The notes: generated from the sequence alone by a model not told the origin. A stretch of 64,000 bases of DNA from Streptomyces sp. NBC_00878 (GCF_026341515.1 NZ_JAPEOK010000001.1:3720001-3784000); one strand, 5' to 3'; counted from the first letter of the stretch, positions 8,422 to 18,500 are shown. Numbers and translations: made by a program.

Positions 8422-8464
8422 GAGGGCGCACCCATGCCGTCTCATGAGGGCGCACCCATGCCGT
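8417..8464. repeat. 24-bp tandem duplication over the AHSA1-gene start codon
   Basis: Two identical 24-bp copies (8417-8440, 8441-8464) begin CTCATGAGGGCGCACCCATG. Each contains an ATG in frame with the leftward gene, so the duplication provides alternative starts spaced exactly eight codons apart. Confidence 0.9.
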
Positions 8465-8801
8465 GCCGTCGGTCGGATGTACGGCGGCTGCCGCGTCTCC
8501 GTCAGCCACTTGCGCGTCACCGTTGACCACCTGTGCGCCTCTTCCCATGGCGAATCAACATACAGAGGACATACGCGAGTTGTCGCCCCGCCACATCCGG
8601 CAGCTTCCGCCGCTTCCACCGCTTCCGCACGAGACACTCGGGCCACACCAGCCATACGGGCCACACGGGTCGCCCCACCGCAGTCGACACGAGAGATCCA
8701 CACCCGTCACGCAAGCCCCGCATCCCACCCGGGAACCCCTCAACTCGCCCTGGGCGTCGGTACATTGAGATCGCCGATGCCGAGTACGAGTGGGGGCGCG
8801 G
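8465..8801. other. Divergent intergenic region before the kinase gene
   Basis: 337 bp between a leftward and a rightward gene. Open frames here show no codon bias or recognisable domain. It should contain the promoters for both flanking genes; TACATT at 8761-8766 could be a -10 box for the kinase gene, but no good -35 is seen. Confidence 0.4.
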
Positions 8802-11735
8802 ATGCGCGACACGGTCCTGGACGGCCGGTACACGCTCACGGAGCGGATCGGCGCGGGCGGTATGGGCGTGGTGTGGCGGGCCAGGGACGCGCGGCTCGAA
8901 CGCCCGGTGGCCGTCAAGCTGCTGAGCCTGCCGCCGGGCACGGTCGGCGCCGAGCGGGAGCGGCTGCTCGCCATGTTCGGGCGGGAGGCGCGGGCCGCAG
9001 CCGCACTGGACAGCTCGTACATCGTGCCGGTCTTCGACCACGGGACGGACGGTGAAGTCCCCTACCTGGTCATGCCGTTGCTGTCGGGCCGGACCGTGGG
9101 CGAGTTGCTGGCCGACGGGCCGCTGCCGCCGGAGCGGGTCGCGGTGCTCGCCGCGCAGGTCTGCCGGGCTCTGGCGACCGCGCACCGGGCCGGCATCGTG
9201 CACCGCGACATCAAACCGGCGAACGTGATGCTCACGGACGAGGGCATGGTGAAGGTGCTCGACTTCGGCATCGCCAAGTTCCTCGACGCGACGACCGGCG
9301 GCCGCCTCACCGCGACCGCCGACTCCCCCATCGGCACCCTCTCCTACATGGCGCCGGAGCGCTTCACGCGGGGCGCGGACGACGGCCGTACGGACGTGTA
9401 CGCGCTGGGCTGCACGGTGTACGAGATGCTCACCGGTGCGCCGCCCTTCGAATCGACGTCTGCGCCGGCGCTGATGCACTGCCATGTGTACGAGACACCG
9501 CAGAAGCCGTCGGTACGGCGTCCGGGGCTCGCCCCCGAGTGGGACGAACTGGTGGGGCGGATGCTGGCGAAGCCGGTCGGTGAGCGGCCGACGGCGGAGG
9601 AGGCACGAGCGGCGTTCGAGACACTGGCCCTGCCTGCGCCACCGCGCCCCGCATCCGCCATGCCTCCGGCCCCACCGGCCGCACCGGCCCCTCCACTTGA
9701 TCACGCCGCACCTCCGGGGCAAGGCTCCGCCTCAACCGCACCCGCGAGCCCGGCCGACGCAACTCCCGCACAACACCAGCCCGCACAGCACCACCCCGCG
9801 CCCGCCTCACCCCCACAGCAACTCGCCACGAGCGATGCAACCCCCCAACTCCACCCCGACCCCACCTCGTACCTGCTCGCACCACCTCTCCCCAAGCCGC
9901 CGCCCACTCCCCCGACCACACCTACAGCCGCTCGTCGGCGCGGGCGGCGGATCGCCTGGGTCGGTGCCTCCGCGGTCGTCACCGCGCTCGTGATCGTGTT
10001 CTCGGTCGTCCAGCCCTTCGGCGGCGACGACGGCGACAGCGACGAGGCGGGCGGGAAGAACGGCGCGGGCGGGCCCAAGGCCGGCACGGTGGCCCCGGTG
10101 GCCAAGACCCAGACCCTCACCCTCGGTTCCGCCGCCGACTCCAAGGGCCCCGCCCGGGCGGTGACGGGCGCCCGCAAGGGCGGCACGGTCACGGTCCTCG
10201 AACCGGGCAGTATCACCACCCTCGACCCGGGCAACATGTGGTCCGGGACCGACCGGTTGATCTCCCGCCTCGTCTACCGCAGCCTGACCGCCTTCAGAAC
10301 CCAGCCCGACGGCTCCGTCCGCCTCGTCGGGGACCTCGCCCAGGACACCGGCCGGTCATCGCTGGGCGGCCGCGACTGGACTTTCACCCTCAAACCGGGC
10401 CTCACGTACAACGACGGATCGCGCGTGCGCGCCCAGGACTTCGCGTACGCGATCAAGCGCGCCCTCGACCCCGACGCCTTCGCGATGGGCGACCGAACCC
10501 TGCGCAACTTCCTGTTCGGTCCCGAGGACGCGGACGGTATCGGCACCGAGCACGAGATGCCGCCGGGCGTCATCGAAACCCCGAACGACAGCACGATCGT
10601 CTTCCACCTCGACGGCGCCCACCCCGACTTCAACGTCGTCCTGGCCGGCCCGGGCGGCGCGCCCATGCCGGAGCGGGTCGCCGACATCTCCGGCACCTCG
10701 ACACTCCTGCCGTCGACAGGCCCGTACCAGGTCAGCTCCTTCACCGACGCCAAGAACCTCACACTCACCCGCAACCCGAAGTGGCGCGCGGACACGGACC
10801 CGGTGCGCACCGCGTACCCCGACCGGTACGAGATCACCGGCGCGCTCACCCTCGACGAGATCAAGACCCGTATCCGCGCGGCCAGTTCGGACTCGGGCTC
10901 GGACGCCGACTCGGCCGTGATGACGTTCTCCGGCTCGCTGGACAAGGACGGGCTGGGCACGGCGGACGGCGCCGCCGACAGCGGCACGGTGCGGGTGACG
11001 TCACCGGCCCCGTACGTCCATGTGTACTCGGTCGACACCAAACGCATACCGAAACTGAAGGTCCGCCAGGCCATCGCCACCGCGTACCCGGCGGCCGACG
11101 TCCTGGCCGCGAGCGGCGAGGACGGCCTCGCCTCCAGCCACCTCATGCCGCCGGGCATCCCCGGTTCGCGCGACTTCGACCTGTACGGGGCCGGGGCGCA
11201 CGGTGACCCCGACGCCGCCCGCGCGCTGCTCACCGAGGCCGGCGAGTCGGGTTTCCCCCTCACCCTCGCGTATGCGACGACCGCCGACGAAGCACGGGGT
11301 GAAGCGGTGAAGAAGGCCCTGGACAAGGCCGGTTTCCGGGTGACGCTGAAGAACGTCGACGTCTCCGACATCTACGAGAACATCGGCAAGGGCGAGTACG
11401 ACCTGGCACGCCTGCCGATGAACAGCAGCGGCCTCCCGTTGGCATCGGCGTTCCTGCCGGACTCCTTCGACGGCCGCTACACCTTCCCGACCACCTCCAA
11501 CTTCTCCCGGCTCAACAGCACGGCGGTCAACAACGCGATCGACGAGGCCAACGCGACGGCCGACGTGGCTGCCGCGGGCGAGAAGTGGTCCACCGTCGAC
11601 CGCCGGGTGATGGAACAGGCGGCGGCCATTCCGGTGTACGTGCCGGTCCGTACGTTCCTCTACACCTCCAGGCTGAAGGGGCTCCAGGTGGACCTGGACG
11701 GCCTGTCGCCGCTCAACGCGTACGTGACCAAGTAG
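8802..11735 (+). CDS. Membrane Ser/Thr protein kinase fused to an extracellular family-5 solute-binding domain
   Basis: 977 residues in four parts. Residues 8-275 form a Hanks-type kinase: glycine loop GAGGMG, Lys39 in VAVKLL, HRDIKPAN with Asp136, DFG at 154-156 and the APE motif, all intact. Residues about 280-385 are a Pro/Ala/His-rich linker. A transmembrane helix (WVGASAVVTALVIVFSVV) follows, then an extracytoplasmic peptide/nickel-type substrate-binding domain (SBP_bac_5) from about residue 460 to the end. The natural model is a receptor kinase that senses a small ligand outside and phosphorylates proteins inside. No ABC permease genes are adjacent, so the binding domain probably senses rather than transports. 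ATG 8802 has GGGGG 5 nt upstream. Confidence 0.92.
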   Translation: MRDTVLDGRYTLTERIGAGGMGVVWRARDARLERPVAVKLLSLPPGTVGAERERLLAMFGREARAAAALDSSYIVPVFDHGTDGEVPYLVMPLLSGRTVGELLADGPLPPERVAVLAAQVCRALATAHRAGIVHRDIKPANVMLTDEGMVKVLDFGIAKFLDATTGGRLTATADSPIGTLSYMAPERFTRGADDGRTDVYALGCTVYEMLTGAPPFESTSAPALMHCHVYETPQKPSVRRPGLAPEWDELVGRMLAKPVGERPTAEEARAAFETLALPAPPRPASAMPPAPPAAPAPPLDHAAPPGQGSASTAPASPADATPAQHQPAQHHPAPASPPQQLATSDATPQLHPDPTSYLLAPPLPKPPPTPPTTPTAARRRGRRIAWVGASAVVTALVIVFSVVQPFGGDDGDSDEAGGKNGAGGPKAGTVAPVAKTQTLTLGSAADSKGPARAVTGARKGGTVTVLEPGSITTLDPGNMWSGTDRLISRLVYRSLTAFRTQPDGSVRLVGDLAQDTGRSSLGGRDWTFTLKPGLTYNDGSRVRAQDFAYAIKRALDPDAFAMGDRTLRNFLFGPEDADGIGTEHEMPPGVIETPNDSTIVFHLDGAHPDFNVVLAGPGGAPMPERVADISGTSTLLPSTGPYQVSSFTDAKNLTLTRNPKWRADTDPVRTAYPDRYEITGALTLDEIKTRIRAASSDSGSDADSAVMTFSGSLDKDGLGTADGAADSGTVRVTSPAPYVHVYSVDTKRIPKLKVRQAIATAYPAADVLAASGEDGLASSHLMPPGIPGSRDFDLYGAGAHGDPDAARALLTEAGESGFPLTLAYATTADEARGEAVKKALDKAGFRVTLKNVDVSDIYENIGKGEYDLARLPMNSSGLPLASAFLPDSFDGRYTFPTTSNFSRLNSTAVNNAIDEANATADVAAAGEKWSTVDRRVMEQAAAIPVYVPVRTFLYTSRLKGLQVDLDGLSPLNAYVTK

Positions 11736-11771
11736 CGGCTGTCGGCCTGGCAACGGCTGGGGCCTGCCGGT

Positions 11772-11835
11772 GGTCACACGTTCCGGCAGTCACGGGTTCC
11801 GACGGTCACAGGTTCGGCCGGTCACAGGTTCCGGT
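11772..11835. repeat. Four tandem 16-bp repeats between convergent genes
   Basis: Copies of GGTCACAGGTTCCGGC with one to four changes lie at 11772-11787, 11788-11803, 11804-11819 and 11820-11835. A truncated fifth copy supplies the stop codon of the lipoprotein gene. The array sits between two genes that converge. Confidence 0.85.
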
Positions 11836-11837
11836 GG

Positions 11838-12470
11838 TCAGCGGGCGCGGGTTTCCAGCAGGACGTAGAGAACCTCCCAGGGCCCGGACTCGTCCTTGGT
11901 GGCTCGGCGGGGGTGGAGGACCGCCCGGGCGCCCGCGGTGTAGACGCAGGAGTAGCCGTTGAGGGGGGTCTCTGTGTCGAGCCAGGAGTCGATGTCCTGA
12001 CTGAGGTCGAGGGCGCGGCAGGCGGGGAGGGCGGGCGGAGCAGCCGCGGCGGGCAGGACGCGGGCGTCCTTGTAGTACTCCAGGCCCTCGCCGAAGCGGC
12101 AGAACCACTCGTTGCCGAACGACCCGCCGGCCGTGTCGTTCTTCTCCGCGATCCGGGGCGGGGACGTCGTGTCACCGAGCCAGAGGCACTGGTCACCTTC
12201 GAGCCGCGCGACCTGCGCCTTCTTGCCGGGGTAGGCCTTCTCCAGGGCTGTCTTCACCTGGGCCGCGGACTGGGGCCGCAGGATGGGCGAGGCCGTGGCG
12301 GAGGGGGTTGCGGTGGAGGGGGCCGTGGCGGAGGGAGGCGTGGCGGAGGCCGAGGCAGCAGAAGTGGCCGAAGGAGCCGAGGAGTTGGCGGACCGTGATG
12401 GGGCCGGATCGGAGTCACCGCAACCGGTCAGAACAACTGCCGCAAGACACACGAGTAAAAGTCGCCGCAT
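11838..12470 (-). CDS. Secreted lipoprotein of unknown function
   Basis: 210 residues. The lipobox LTGC puts the acylated cysteine at residue 17 after a short hydrophobic signal sequence. Residues about 18-70 are a Ser/Ala/Thr/Pro spacer, followed by a compact domain of about 140 residues with four cysteines (in DQCLWL, EWFCRF, PACRAL and YSCVY), which suggests disulfides outside the cell. ATG 12470 is chosen as the first residue of the signal sequence, with GGTGGAG just upstream. It converges on the kinase-sensor gene; a functional link to that extracellular sensor is possible but only positional. Confidence 0.75.
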   Translation of the reverse strand: MRRLLLVCLAAVVLTGCGDSDPAPSRSANSSAPSATSAASASATPPSATAPSTATPSATASPILRPQSAAQVKTALEKAYPGKKAQVARLEGDQCLWLGDTTSPPRIAEKNDTAGGSFGNEWFCRFGEGLEYYKDARVLPAAAAPPALPACRALDLSQDIDSWLDTETPLNGYSCVYTAGARAVLHPRRATKDESGPWEVLYVLLETRAR

Positions 12471-12554
12471 CACTCCACCCCCGCCACTGCACACCACCAC
12501 GGACCTGGCCACGATATCGGTCATGTCCATGCCCACTCGGGAGCCGAGGTCCAA

Positions 12555-12758
12555 ATGCGCCACGCCGCAAGGGAGATCACTGTGGAGGTCAGTACGTACG
12601 GTTCCGGCTCGCGGGCCGGGTCCCCGGGCGGAAGCGGGCGCGGCCTCGCCGGTCTCCGCGAACGGGTCGACGCACTGGACGGCGACTTCAGCGCGGGCCG
12701 GCGGAAGGCCGGAGGCTTCGTCGTACGGGCGCGGATACCTGCGGGGAGCCGATCATGA
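12555..12758 (+). pseudogene. Remnant of a NarL-family histidine kinase (end of ATPase domain)
   Basis: The frame reads RHAAREITVEV, then GRGLAGLRERVDALDGDFS and GGFVVRARIP, matching only the last part of a HisKA_3-type kinase ATPase domain. The sensor, the dimerisation/phosphoacceptor region and most of the ATP site are gone. Its stop overlaps an ATG by 4 bp (ATGA, 12755-12758), the usual junction with a response-regulator gene, which is also broken here. Confidence 0.75.
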
Positions 12759-13259
12759 CGGGCGGAGAGCCGGTTGTGTGCCGGTGCTCGACGGCATCGA
12801 GGCCACCCGCCTGCTGGCCGGCGCCGGGGTGCCGCATCCCGCCAAGGTGCTCGCGGTGACCACGTTCAACCTGGACGAGTACGTCTACAAGGCGCTGCGC
12901 GCGGGGGCGAGCGGGTTCCTGCTCAAGGACGCGCCGCCGGCCCAACTGCTCCAGGGGATCCGGACCGTGGGCACGGGCGCGGCACTGCTGGACCCCGAGG
13001 TGACACGCCAACTCGTGGGCAGGCACCCGCCCGCATCCGCCCCGCCGTGGGCACATCACCCGACATCCCACTGCCGCTCGCGAACTGGAGGTCCTTCGCC
13101 TCATCGCGAACGGCCTCTCCAACGGCGAGATCGCCGCGACCCTCCTGATCAGCCCGGAAAACCGTCAGACCTTCGTCTCCCGCATCCTCGCGAAACTCAA
13201 CCTCCGCGACCGCGTCCCAAGCAGTCGTCCACGCCTACCGCCAGGGCCTGGTGACCTGA
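12755..13259 (+). pseudogene. Remnant of a NarL/LuxR-type response regulator, deleted and frameshifted
   Basis: Receiver sequence begins abruptly at VPVLDGIEATRLL, so the N-terminal half with the phosphoacceptor aspartate is missing. It continues as LDEYVYKALRAGASGFLLKD. The DNA-binding half is in another frame (RELEVLRLIANGLSNGEIAA, then VSRILAKLNLRDRV). A second frameshift restores QAVVHAYRQGLVT before the TGA at 13257-13259. At least two frameshifts and one deletion make it non-functional. Confidence 0.85.
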
Positions 13260-13332
13260 CGCACCCAGACTCAGCAGCTACCGGGCCCTCGGGGCCATCG
13301 GGACTGCCATGCCTCACGCGCCTGGCGTCGGC

Positions 13333-13902
13333 TCACCTCTGTCCATGTGAGGCGGCCACCGCCAGGATCAGGGCGGCGCTGGGCGCGCACCGCACGCGGC
13401 CGTCGAGAGTCTCCCGCACGGCGTCGGCCAGGGACACATGGTGTACGCGCAGATCCGCTTCAGACGGTTCAAGGGCTGCCGCCCCGGAGTTCAGATGCTC
13501 GGCGCGCCACAAATGTACCCGCGCAGGAGTCGCGCCAGGCAGCGGGAAGAGGGTTCCCTGGCTGGTCCAAGCGCCGCCCCGATAGCCGGTCTCCTCGGCC
13601 AGCTCACGGCGAGCGGCGGCCTGCGGATCTTCGTCGTCCGGATCCACCGCTCCGCCGGGTAGTTGCCACAGGGGCCCCACGAGGTAGTGGTACTGCTCGA
13701 CGACGAGCAGCCGGCCGTCGACCAGGGCCGCGATGCGCACCTGATCCGGCGTTTCCACCCAGTCATAGAGTCCTTGCCCACCGTCGGGGCGCGTCACTAC
13801 GTCACGCTTCACTCCAAGGCGGCTGGTGGAGAGCAAGCATTCTTGGCTGTGACGTGTCCATGGGCCTCGCTGCTCCATGGCCGTACCGTACGGCATCGTC
13901 AT
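13333..13902 (-). CDS. Nudix hydrolase
   Basis: 189 residues. The Nudix box occupies about residues 84-106 with the core RRELAEETGY and the upstream LPGG; the preceding WVETPDQVRIAALVDGRLLV is typical of the ADP-ribose/NDP-sugar pyrophosphatase group. Nudix enzymes cleave nucleoside diphosphates linked to another group, using divalent metal. ATG 13902 has GAGG 5 nt upstream. It is the last gene in a leftward row with a two-TM protein, a lipoprotein and TIR-propeller genes. TIR domains can make ADP-ribose, so an ADP-ribose hydrolase nearby would be fitting, but that link is speculation. Confidence 0.85.
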   Translation of the reverse strand: MTMPYGTAMEQRGPWTRHSQECLLSTSRLGVKRDVVTRPDGGQGLYDWVETPDQVRIAALVDGRLLVVEQYHYLVGPLWQLPGGAVDPDDEDPQAAARRELAEETGYRGGAWTSQGTLFPLPGATPARVHLWRAEHLNSGAAALEPSEADLRVHHVSLADAVRETLDGRVRCAPSAALILAVAASHGQR

Positions 13903-13937
13903 CCTGGCCTCTGCTCGCGCTACTCCGGGTAGTTGCT

Positions 13938-14645
13938 CTACTCCCGGGCACTGGGCAGCAGAGGTGAGCCCTCTCCACCGGGCCGGGCAGCTGCCGTACC
14001 CAGCATGGCTTCTGCGTCCCGAACTCCGGCCAACCGCGCGAAGGCCAGCACGTACTCCAGAGCGTGCTCCTGTACTTCTCGCAGATCCGCACGGCATTCG
14101 GAGGCCTGCGGCCACTCCGACTCGGATCGACCGGGGTGAGCGTCCTCGAAGGCACGCAGACGTGGGTGCCATTTCGAGAGGAACGGACGAAGTTCCGTGT
14201 TGAGGAAGTTCACCGCCAGGGCCTCCACGGTGAGGCCGGCGCTCACGTGCGTCGAGGGGCGGCTGACCTTCAACGTCTCGCGAGTGGTCGCGAACAGCCC
14301 GTACAGCGACGACATGGTCTCCCTGAGCAGCCCTTCGTCATCCTGGAGCCGCTGCACGGACACTCGTGTCACCGACTCGATGAAGAGCTGCCAGGCGACC
14401 TGTCGCGCTTCGTTGTTCACGACGAAAGTCAGCTCGCTCAACTGCGGCACGCTGACGCGTACTTCGGTCAAGCGGGCCGCACGCCGGTAGACGTCGAGGC
14501 CGACGGCCACCAGTGCGCCGGCGAGTCCTCCCGTCACCGCGAACAGGTAGGTGCCTCCCGTACGAGTGATCGCATACACACACATGCCGACCGCAGCACC
14601 AGAAATCATGGAAAGGCCAATGCGCCACAAGCGCCCTGCCGTCAT
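13938..14645 (-). CDS. Two-TM membrane protein with cytoplasmic helical domain, function unknown
   Basis: 235 residues. Two hydrophobic helices (about 7-26 and 31-52) form a hairpin that places both ends inside. Residues 55-235 are charged and helical with no catalytic motif that I recognise. The start ATG 14645 follows GAGGCGGGGG. It lies 35 bp before the Nudix gene and 255 bp after the lipoprotein gene of the TIR locus. A role as a membrane partner or effector of the TIR proteins is possible but rests only on position. Confidence 0.65.
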   Translation of the reverse strand: MTAGRLWRIGLSMISGAAVGMCVYAITRTGGTYLFAVTGGLAGALVAVGLDVYRRAARLTEVRVSVPQLSELTFVVNNEARQVAWQLFIESVTRVSVQRLQDDEGLLRETMSSLYGLFATTRETLKVSRPSTHVSAGLTVEALAVNFLNTELRPFLSKWHPRLRAFEDAHPGRSESEWPQASECRADLREVQEHALEYVLAFARLAGVRDAEAMLGTAAARPGGEGSPLLPSARE

Positions 14646-14900
14646 CCCCCGCCTCGTCCCTCTCTCAGTTGTTTCACGCCCGCATCGCCCCACCCGGACG
14701 CATCCCAGGCCGCACGTGAGCACCGCAGCAACACCACCACTCACGCCCTAGGTCGTGTCCGCAAAGTCCCGCCTGCCCGGCGACGCCTGGCACGCCCTAG
14801 CGGCATCTTCCGTCATGCCACTCCGTATGGGCAGACCCCCGGCCCACCATCCCTCGAAGCCCTCCGAAGGCTTACCCGTGCCCTCCGAGTCGGTGGTGCC

Positions 14901-15566
14901 TCACGCACCTGTCTGTTGGATGAATCGGTTTCCGTCCCAGGTGAAGGAGCGACGCAGGCGTTGAGAGGGGCAACACCTAGGGTCGTCAGGGCCATAGGCT
15001 GCGAGATGAACGGTGACGGAGTTGCCGGAGAAGGAGAGATCACCAGCCGTCACCAACATCCGGCCGTTCACCGTCTCCTCGGCACTCAGGAGCACGGCGA
15101 TGCGCCTCGGTGCCTCCGGAGACGACGAGCCGTCGAAGACCTCCACCTGGTGGGGCCAGGTGGAAGCCCGGTGGGCGCAGTCGAACGTGACGAACGCATC
15201 GGGAACACCCGTGCCGCGGACGTCGGCGAACTGGGTGTCCAGAATCTCGATTCCTTCGTTGCCCGCGTCAAGACAGTCGATGTCGTCGATCACCCGGGTC
15301 CAGTCCGTGGCGGACAGCGGTGGTTCGGCGGGCGAGGCGGACGAAGCCGTGGGTGGTTCGGCGGTCGAAGTCGCCGTGTTCTCCAGGACGTCGTCAGGAA
15401 TCATCCCCGTCGGGGAAGCACTGTCCGTCGGGGAAGCGCTGTCCGTCGTGCCTGCGTCGCCCGGCTGATCGCTGCATCCGCCGAGGAGGAAGCCCGCCGA
15501 CAGCAGCACGGTGGCGAGCAGCCGGAATCGGCCGATACGCCGGTCGCTCGGTAAGAGGCGTGTCAA
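14901..15566 (-). CDS. LppP/LprE-like lipoprotein in operon with a TIR-propeller gene
   Basis: 221 residues. Lipobox FLLGGC with acylated Cys31, then a Ser/Thr/Pro/Ala spacer containing two TDSASP repeats, then a globular domain of about 130 residues. Its C-terminal VHLAAYGPDDPRCCPS resembles the actinobacterial LppP/LprE lipoprotein group. The start is a TTG at 15564-15566, supported by GGAGG 5 nt upstream; no ATG or GTG fits. Only 10 bp separate it from the stop of the upstream TIR-propeller gene, so co-transcription is very likely. It would sit on the outer face of the membrane, where the propeller may also lie. Confidence 0.8.
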   Translation of the reverse strand: MTRLLPSDRRIGRFRLLATVLLSAGFLLGGCSDQPGDAGTTDSASPTDSASPTGMIPDDVLENTATSTAEPPTASSASPAEPPLSATDWTRVIDDIDCLDAGNEGIEILDTQFADVRGTGVPDAFVTFDCAHRASTWPHQVEVFDGSSSPEAPRRIAVLLSAEETVNGRMLVTAGDLSFSGNSVTVHLAAYGPDDPRCCPSQRLRRSFTWDGNRFIQQTGA

Positions 15567-15576
15567 CGCGTCCTCC

Positions 15577-18500
15577 CTATCGGGGCTGGAGCGGAAGAAC
15601 GGGGTAAGTGCGGGCTTGGTCCGGTCTGGAGCAGATCCCGGCGACCGCGTCGGTCGTGCCGGTCAGTTCGGGTGTACTCCGGGTCCGGTGGAGAGCCTTG
15701 TCGACCAGACGGCAGATCTCCTGCTCTGTTCTGCCCTGCCAGAGCCGCACCACCCCGTCCTCACTGCCGCTGACGAGCCGAGTTCCGTCCGGGGACCAGC
15801 TCAGCGTGGTGACGCCGACGGAGTGCGCGTCCTCACGCCGCTGAAGCGACACGCCGCGCCGTGGGTCCCACACGCGGATGGTCCCCGCGCCATCGCCCGA
15901 GGCCAGGCGCGTGGAGTCCGGGGACCAAGCCAAGGACTCGACCCGGCTGTCCCCTGCATCGAGGAGGATCCGAGCAGCCTTGCCGGTGTCACCGTCCCAG
16001 AAGCGGATCGTGCCGTCCACGTCGGCTACCGCGATGAGTCTGCCGTCCGGAGACCATGCCATGTCCCGGGCCAGGTGCTCCGAAGCCTGGGGAGCCGGGC
16101 CCCACTGCTGCCCGCTGACCGCGTCCCACAGGTGCAGGGAACCGTCGGCCATGGCGGCGGCCAGACGCCGGCCGTCGCCAGACCAGGCCACAGACCGGAC
16201 CTCGGCCTTCAGCCCGTCCCCAGCTCCCGCCCCGCCGCCTTTGGAAGTGGACCGGGGCTGCTGACGCACCAACTTGCCGGTGGCGGCGTCCCAGACGCGG
16301 ACGCGACCTTGATCCGTCCCGGACGCGACTCGGGTGCCGTCCGGGGACCATGCCGCAGTGACGGACCATCCGCTGCCCCACCAGGGTTTGAGGGCATCCG
16401 TCCCGGTGGTCACGGACCAGGTCCGCAGACCGGTGCCACTCACTCTCAGCAGCCGACGGCCGCTCGGGTCCCACGCGATGTCATGGACTCTGTCGTCGGA
16501 AAAGCGCTGTCTCTGCGGGCTGCCGGGGACAGGTACCCCGGTTTCCGCGTCCCAGATCCAAACCGTGTCGTCGCTGCCGCCGCTTGCGATGCGGTGCCCA
16601 TCGGGCGACCAGGCCACGGCGAGTACGGAGTCGGTGGGGCCGCGCAGGCGCATACTGCGCTGCGTCGTTGTTCTGACCTCCCACAGGCGAAGAACGGTTG
16701 TCCGCGGCCCTTCGATGTCGTCCACGTCACCGCCTTTGATGAACACCCCGGCCAGGAACCGGCTGTCAGGAGACCAGACGAGCGAGCCGTCCAGGGAGTT
16801 CTTGCTGTCACGGGCGAGCGCGGACCCGACTGCCGTGCCGCTGGCCGGATCCCACAGGCGAATGGTTCCGTCGAAGTGGGCGACGGCCATCCACTCACCA
16901 TTGGGCGACCAACTGATCTCTCGGGCCCTGTTCTCCCATCCGTCAGCAGCGGTTGCCGACGCCTCCCCCGTGCGGGCATTCCACCAAGTGAGGCGGCCCT
17001 TCTCGTCTCCGGTGACGATACGGCGGCCGTCCGGGGACCAGGACAGGCTTTCGGCACCCTCCTTCCGCTGCCCCGACCAGATCAGCGAGCGCCGGTCCAC
17101 GTCCCAGATCCAGATGCGCGAAGTGCCGGCAGCGGCAAGCCGTCCGCCGTCAGGCGACCACGCCAGTTCGAAGATCTCGGCCGAAGTGCTGCCGGGCAAC
17201 GGCTTCCCGCGCCGTCGGCCGGTTCCGGCGTCCCAGAGCCTCACGCCGTCGTCGCTCGCCGCCGTGGCCAGCAGATCGCCGCCCGGGGCAAGCCTGCTGT
17301 TGCGCAGCGACACCCCGTCAGCCACCCCCGCGCCGAAGGTGAAAGGACCTGCGGTGACTCTGCCGGAGACGGCATCGCGTATGACATACGAATTGCCCGA
17401 CGTGCCACCGAGCATCTGCATCAAGAACCGGCCGTCCTGGCTCCACTGCAAGTCGTAAGGCGATCCGTCACCGCCGAACGAGTCCGTCGGCCGCCACAAT
17501 GGGACGGCGCCGATGCCGTCTCGCACGGACCAGCGTGCCATTCCGCTCTCGGCACTGGCCACCCACACGTTCGAGCCGTCGGAGGACCAGCGCAACTGGG
17601 TGCCCCAAGATGAGGTGACCGGCACCTCACCGACCAGGCGTGTGGTCCACGATTCCAGCCCCTGCACCGCCTCTCCGAAGGCGGTACGTGCCTCCGGAAG
17701 AGCCGGGCTGACCCGTAGTTCGGCGGCGATCGCGAAAGCCAGTGCCGCGTAGGGGTCGTCGGCGCTGCGGGACTGCGCGGCGTACTGACGCACTTCGGCC
17801 AGCGCGGCCTGTTCACGGGCGATGTCCCGTTCTTGGAAGGCCGTCACGGCGGCGAACCCGGCAATCGTGGCGAGCGCGGTCAGCATGGTGATCACCAGAC
17901 GCACATGGCGCCGGGTTCTCCGGTGCTGGCGAACGTCGTCGCCGATCAGCTTGTCCTTGTCGACACCGTGCAGGGGGGACGCCAAGCTGGCCAGTGCTGT
18001 GCGGAACTCCGGGTCACGCGGCGACAGTTCCGGCCGGGCGCGTGCCCAGCCGAGAACCAGCGCATGGGGTTCCTCTTCGAAGCGCCCCGACAGACACTTG
18101 GGTATCGCGGTGGTCCGCTCCCAGTCGAAGTCGCCCCGGAGCTCGTCCCAGACCATCCCGGGCGGCTTCCCCGTACCGTCCGCGAGAGGATCCGTAAGGA
18201 CGATGACCAGGTTGTCCACGCCCCGTTGGGTGCACCAGTACTCGACCTCTTGCACGACCCAGGGCGCCCGGGCCGAACGTTCGCAGGCCAGCAGGATGAA
18301 GTAGCGGGAAGTGCCCAGTGCCTGCTGGATGGAACCCCAGAGCCGTGAGCCGACAGCCAGGCTGCCTTCGTCCCGGAACACCCGCAGAGCCCGCAGGCGG
18401 TACCACGGCCTGGCGAAGGCGTGCAGTCCGTCCTGGAGAGCCCGCGCCAGGGCACGGTCGGCTTCCCTGCTGTAGGAGATGAACGCGTCGTACGCGAACT

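Noticed and set aside
12283..12554. Extension of the response-regulator frame into the lipoprotein gene
   Set aside because: It only reads the lipoprotein low-complexity region backwards.
15511..17613. 700-codon plus frame opposite the 14-repeat propeller
   Set aside because: Repeats in it merely mirror the WD40 repeats; no domain of its own.
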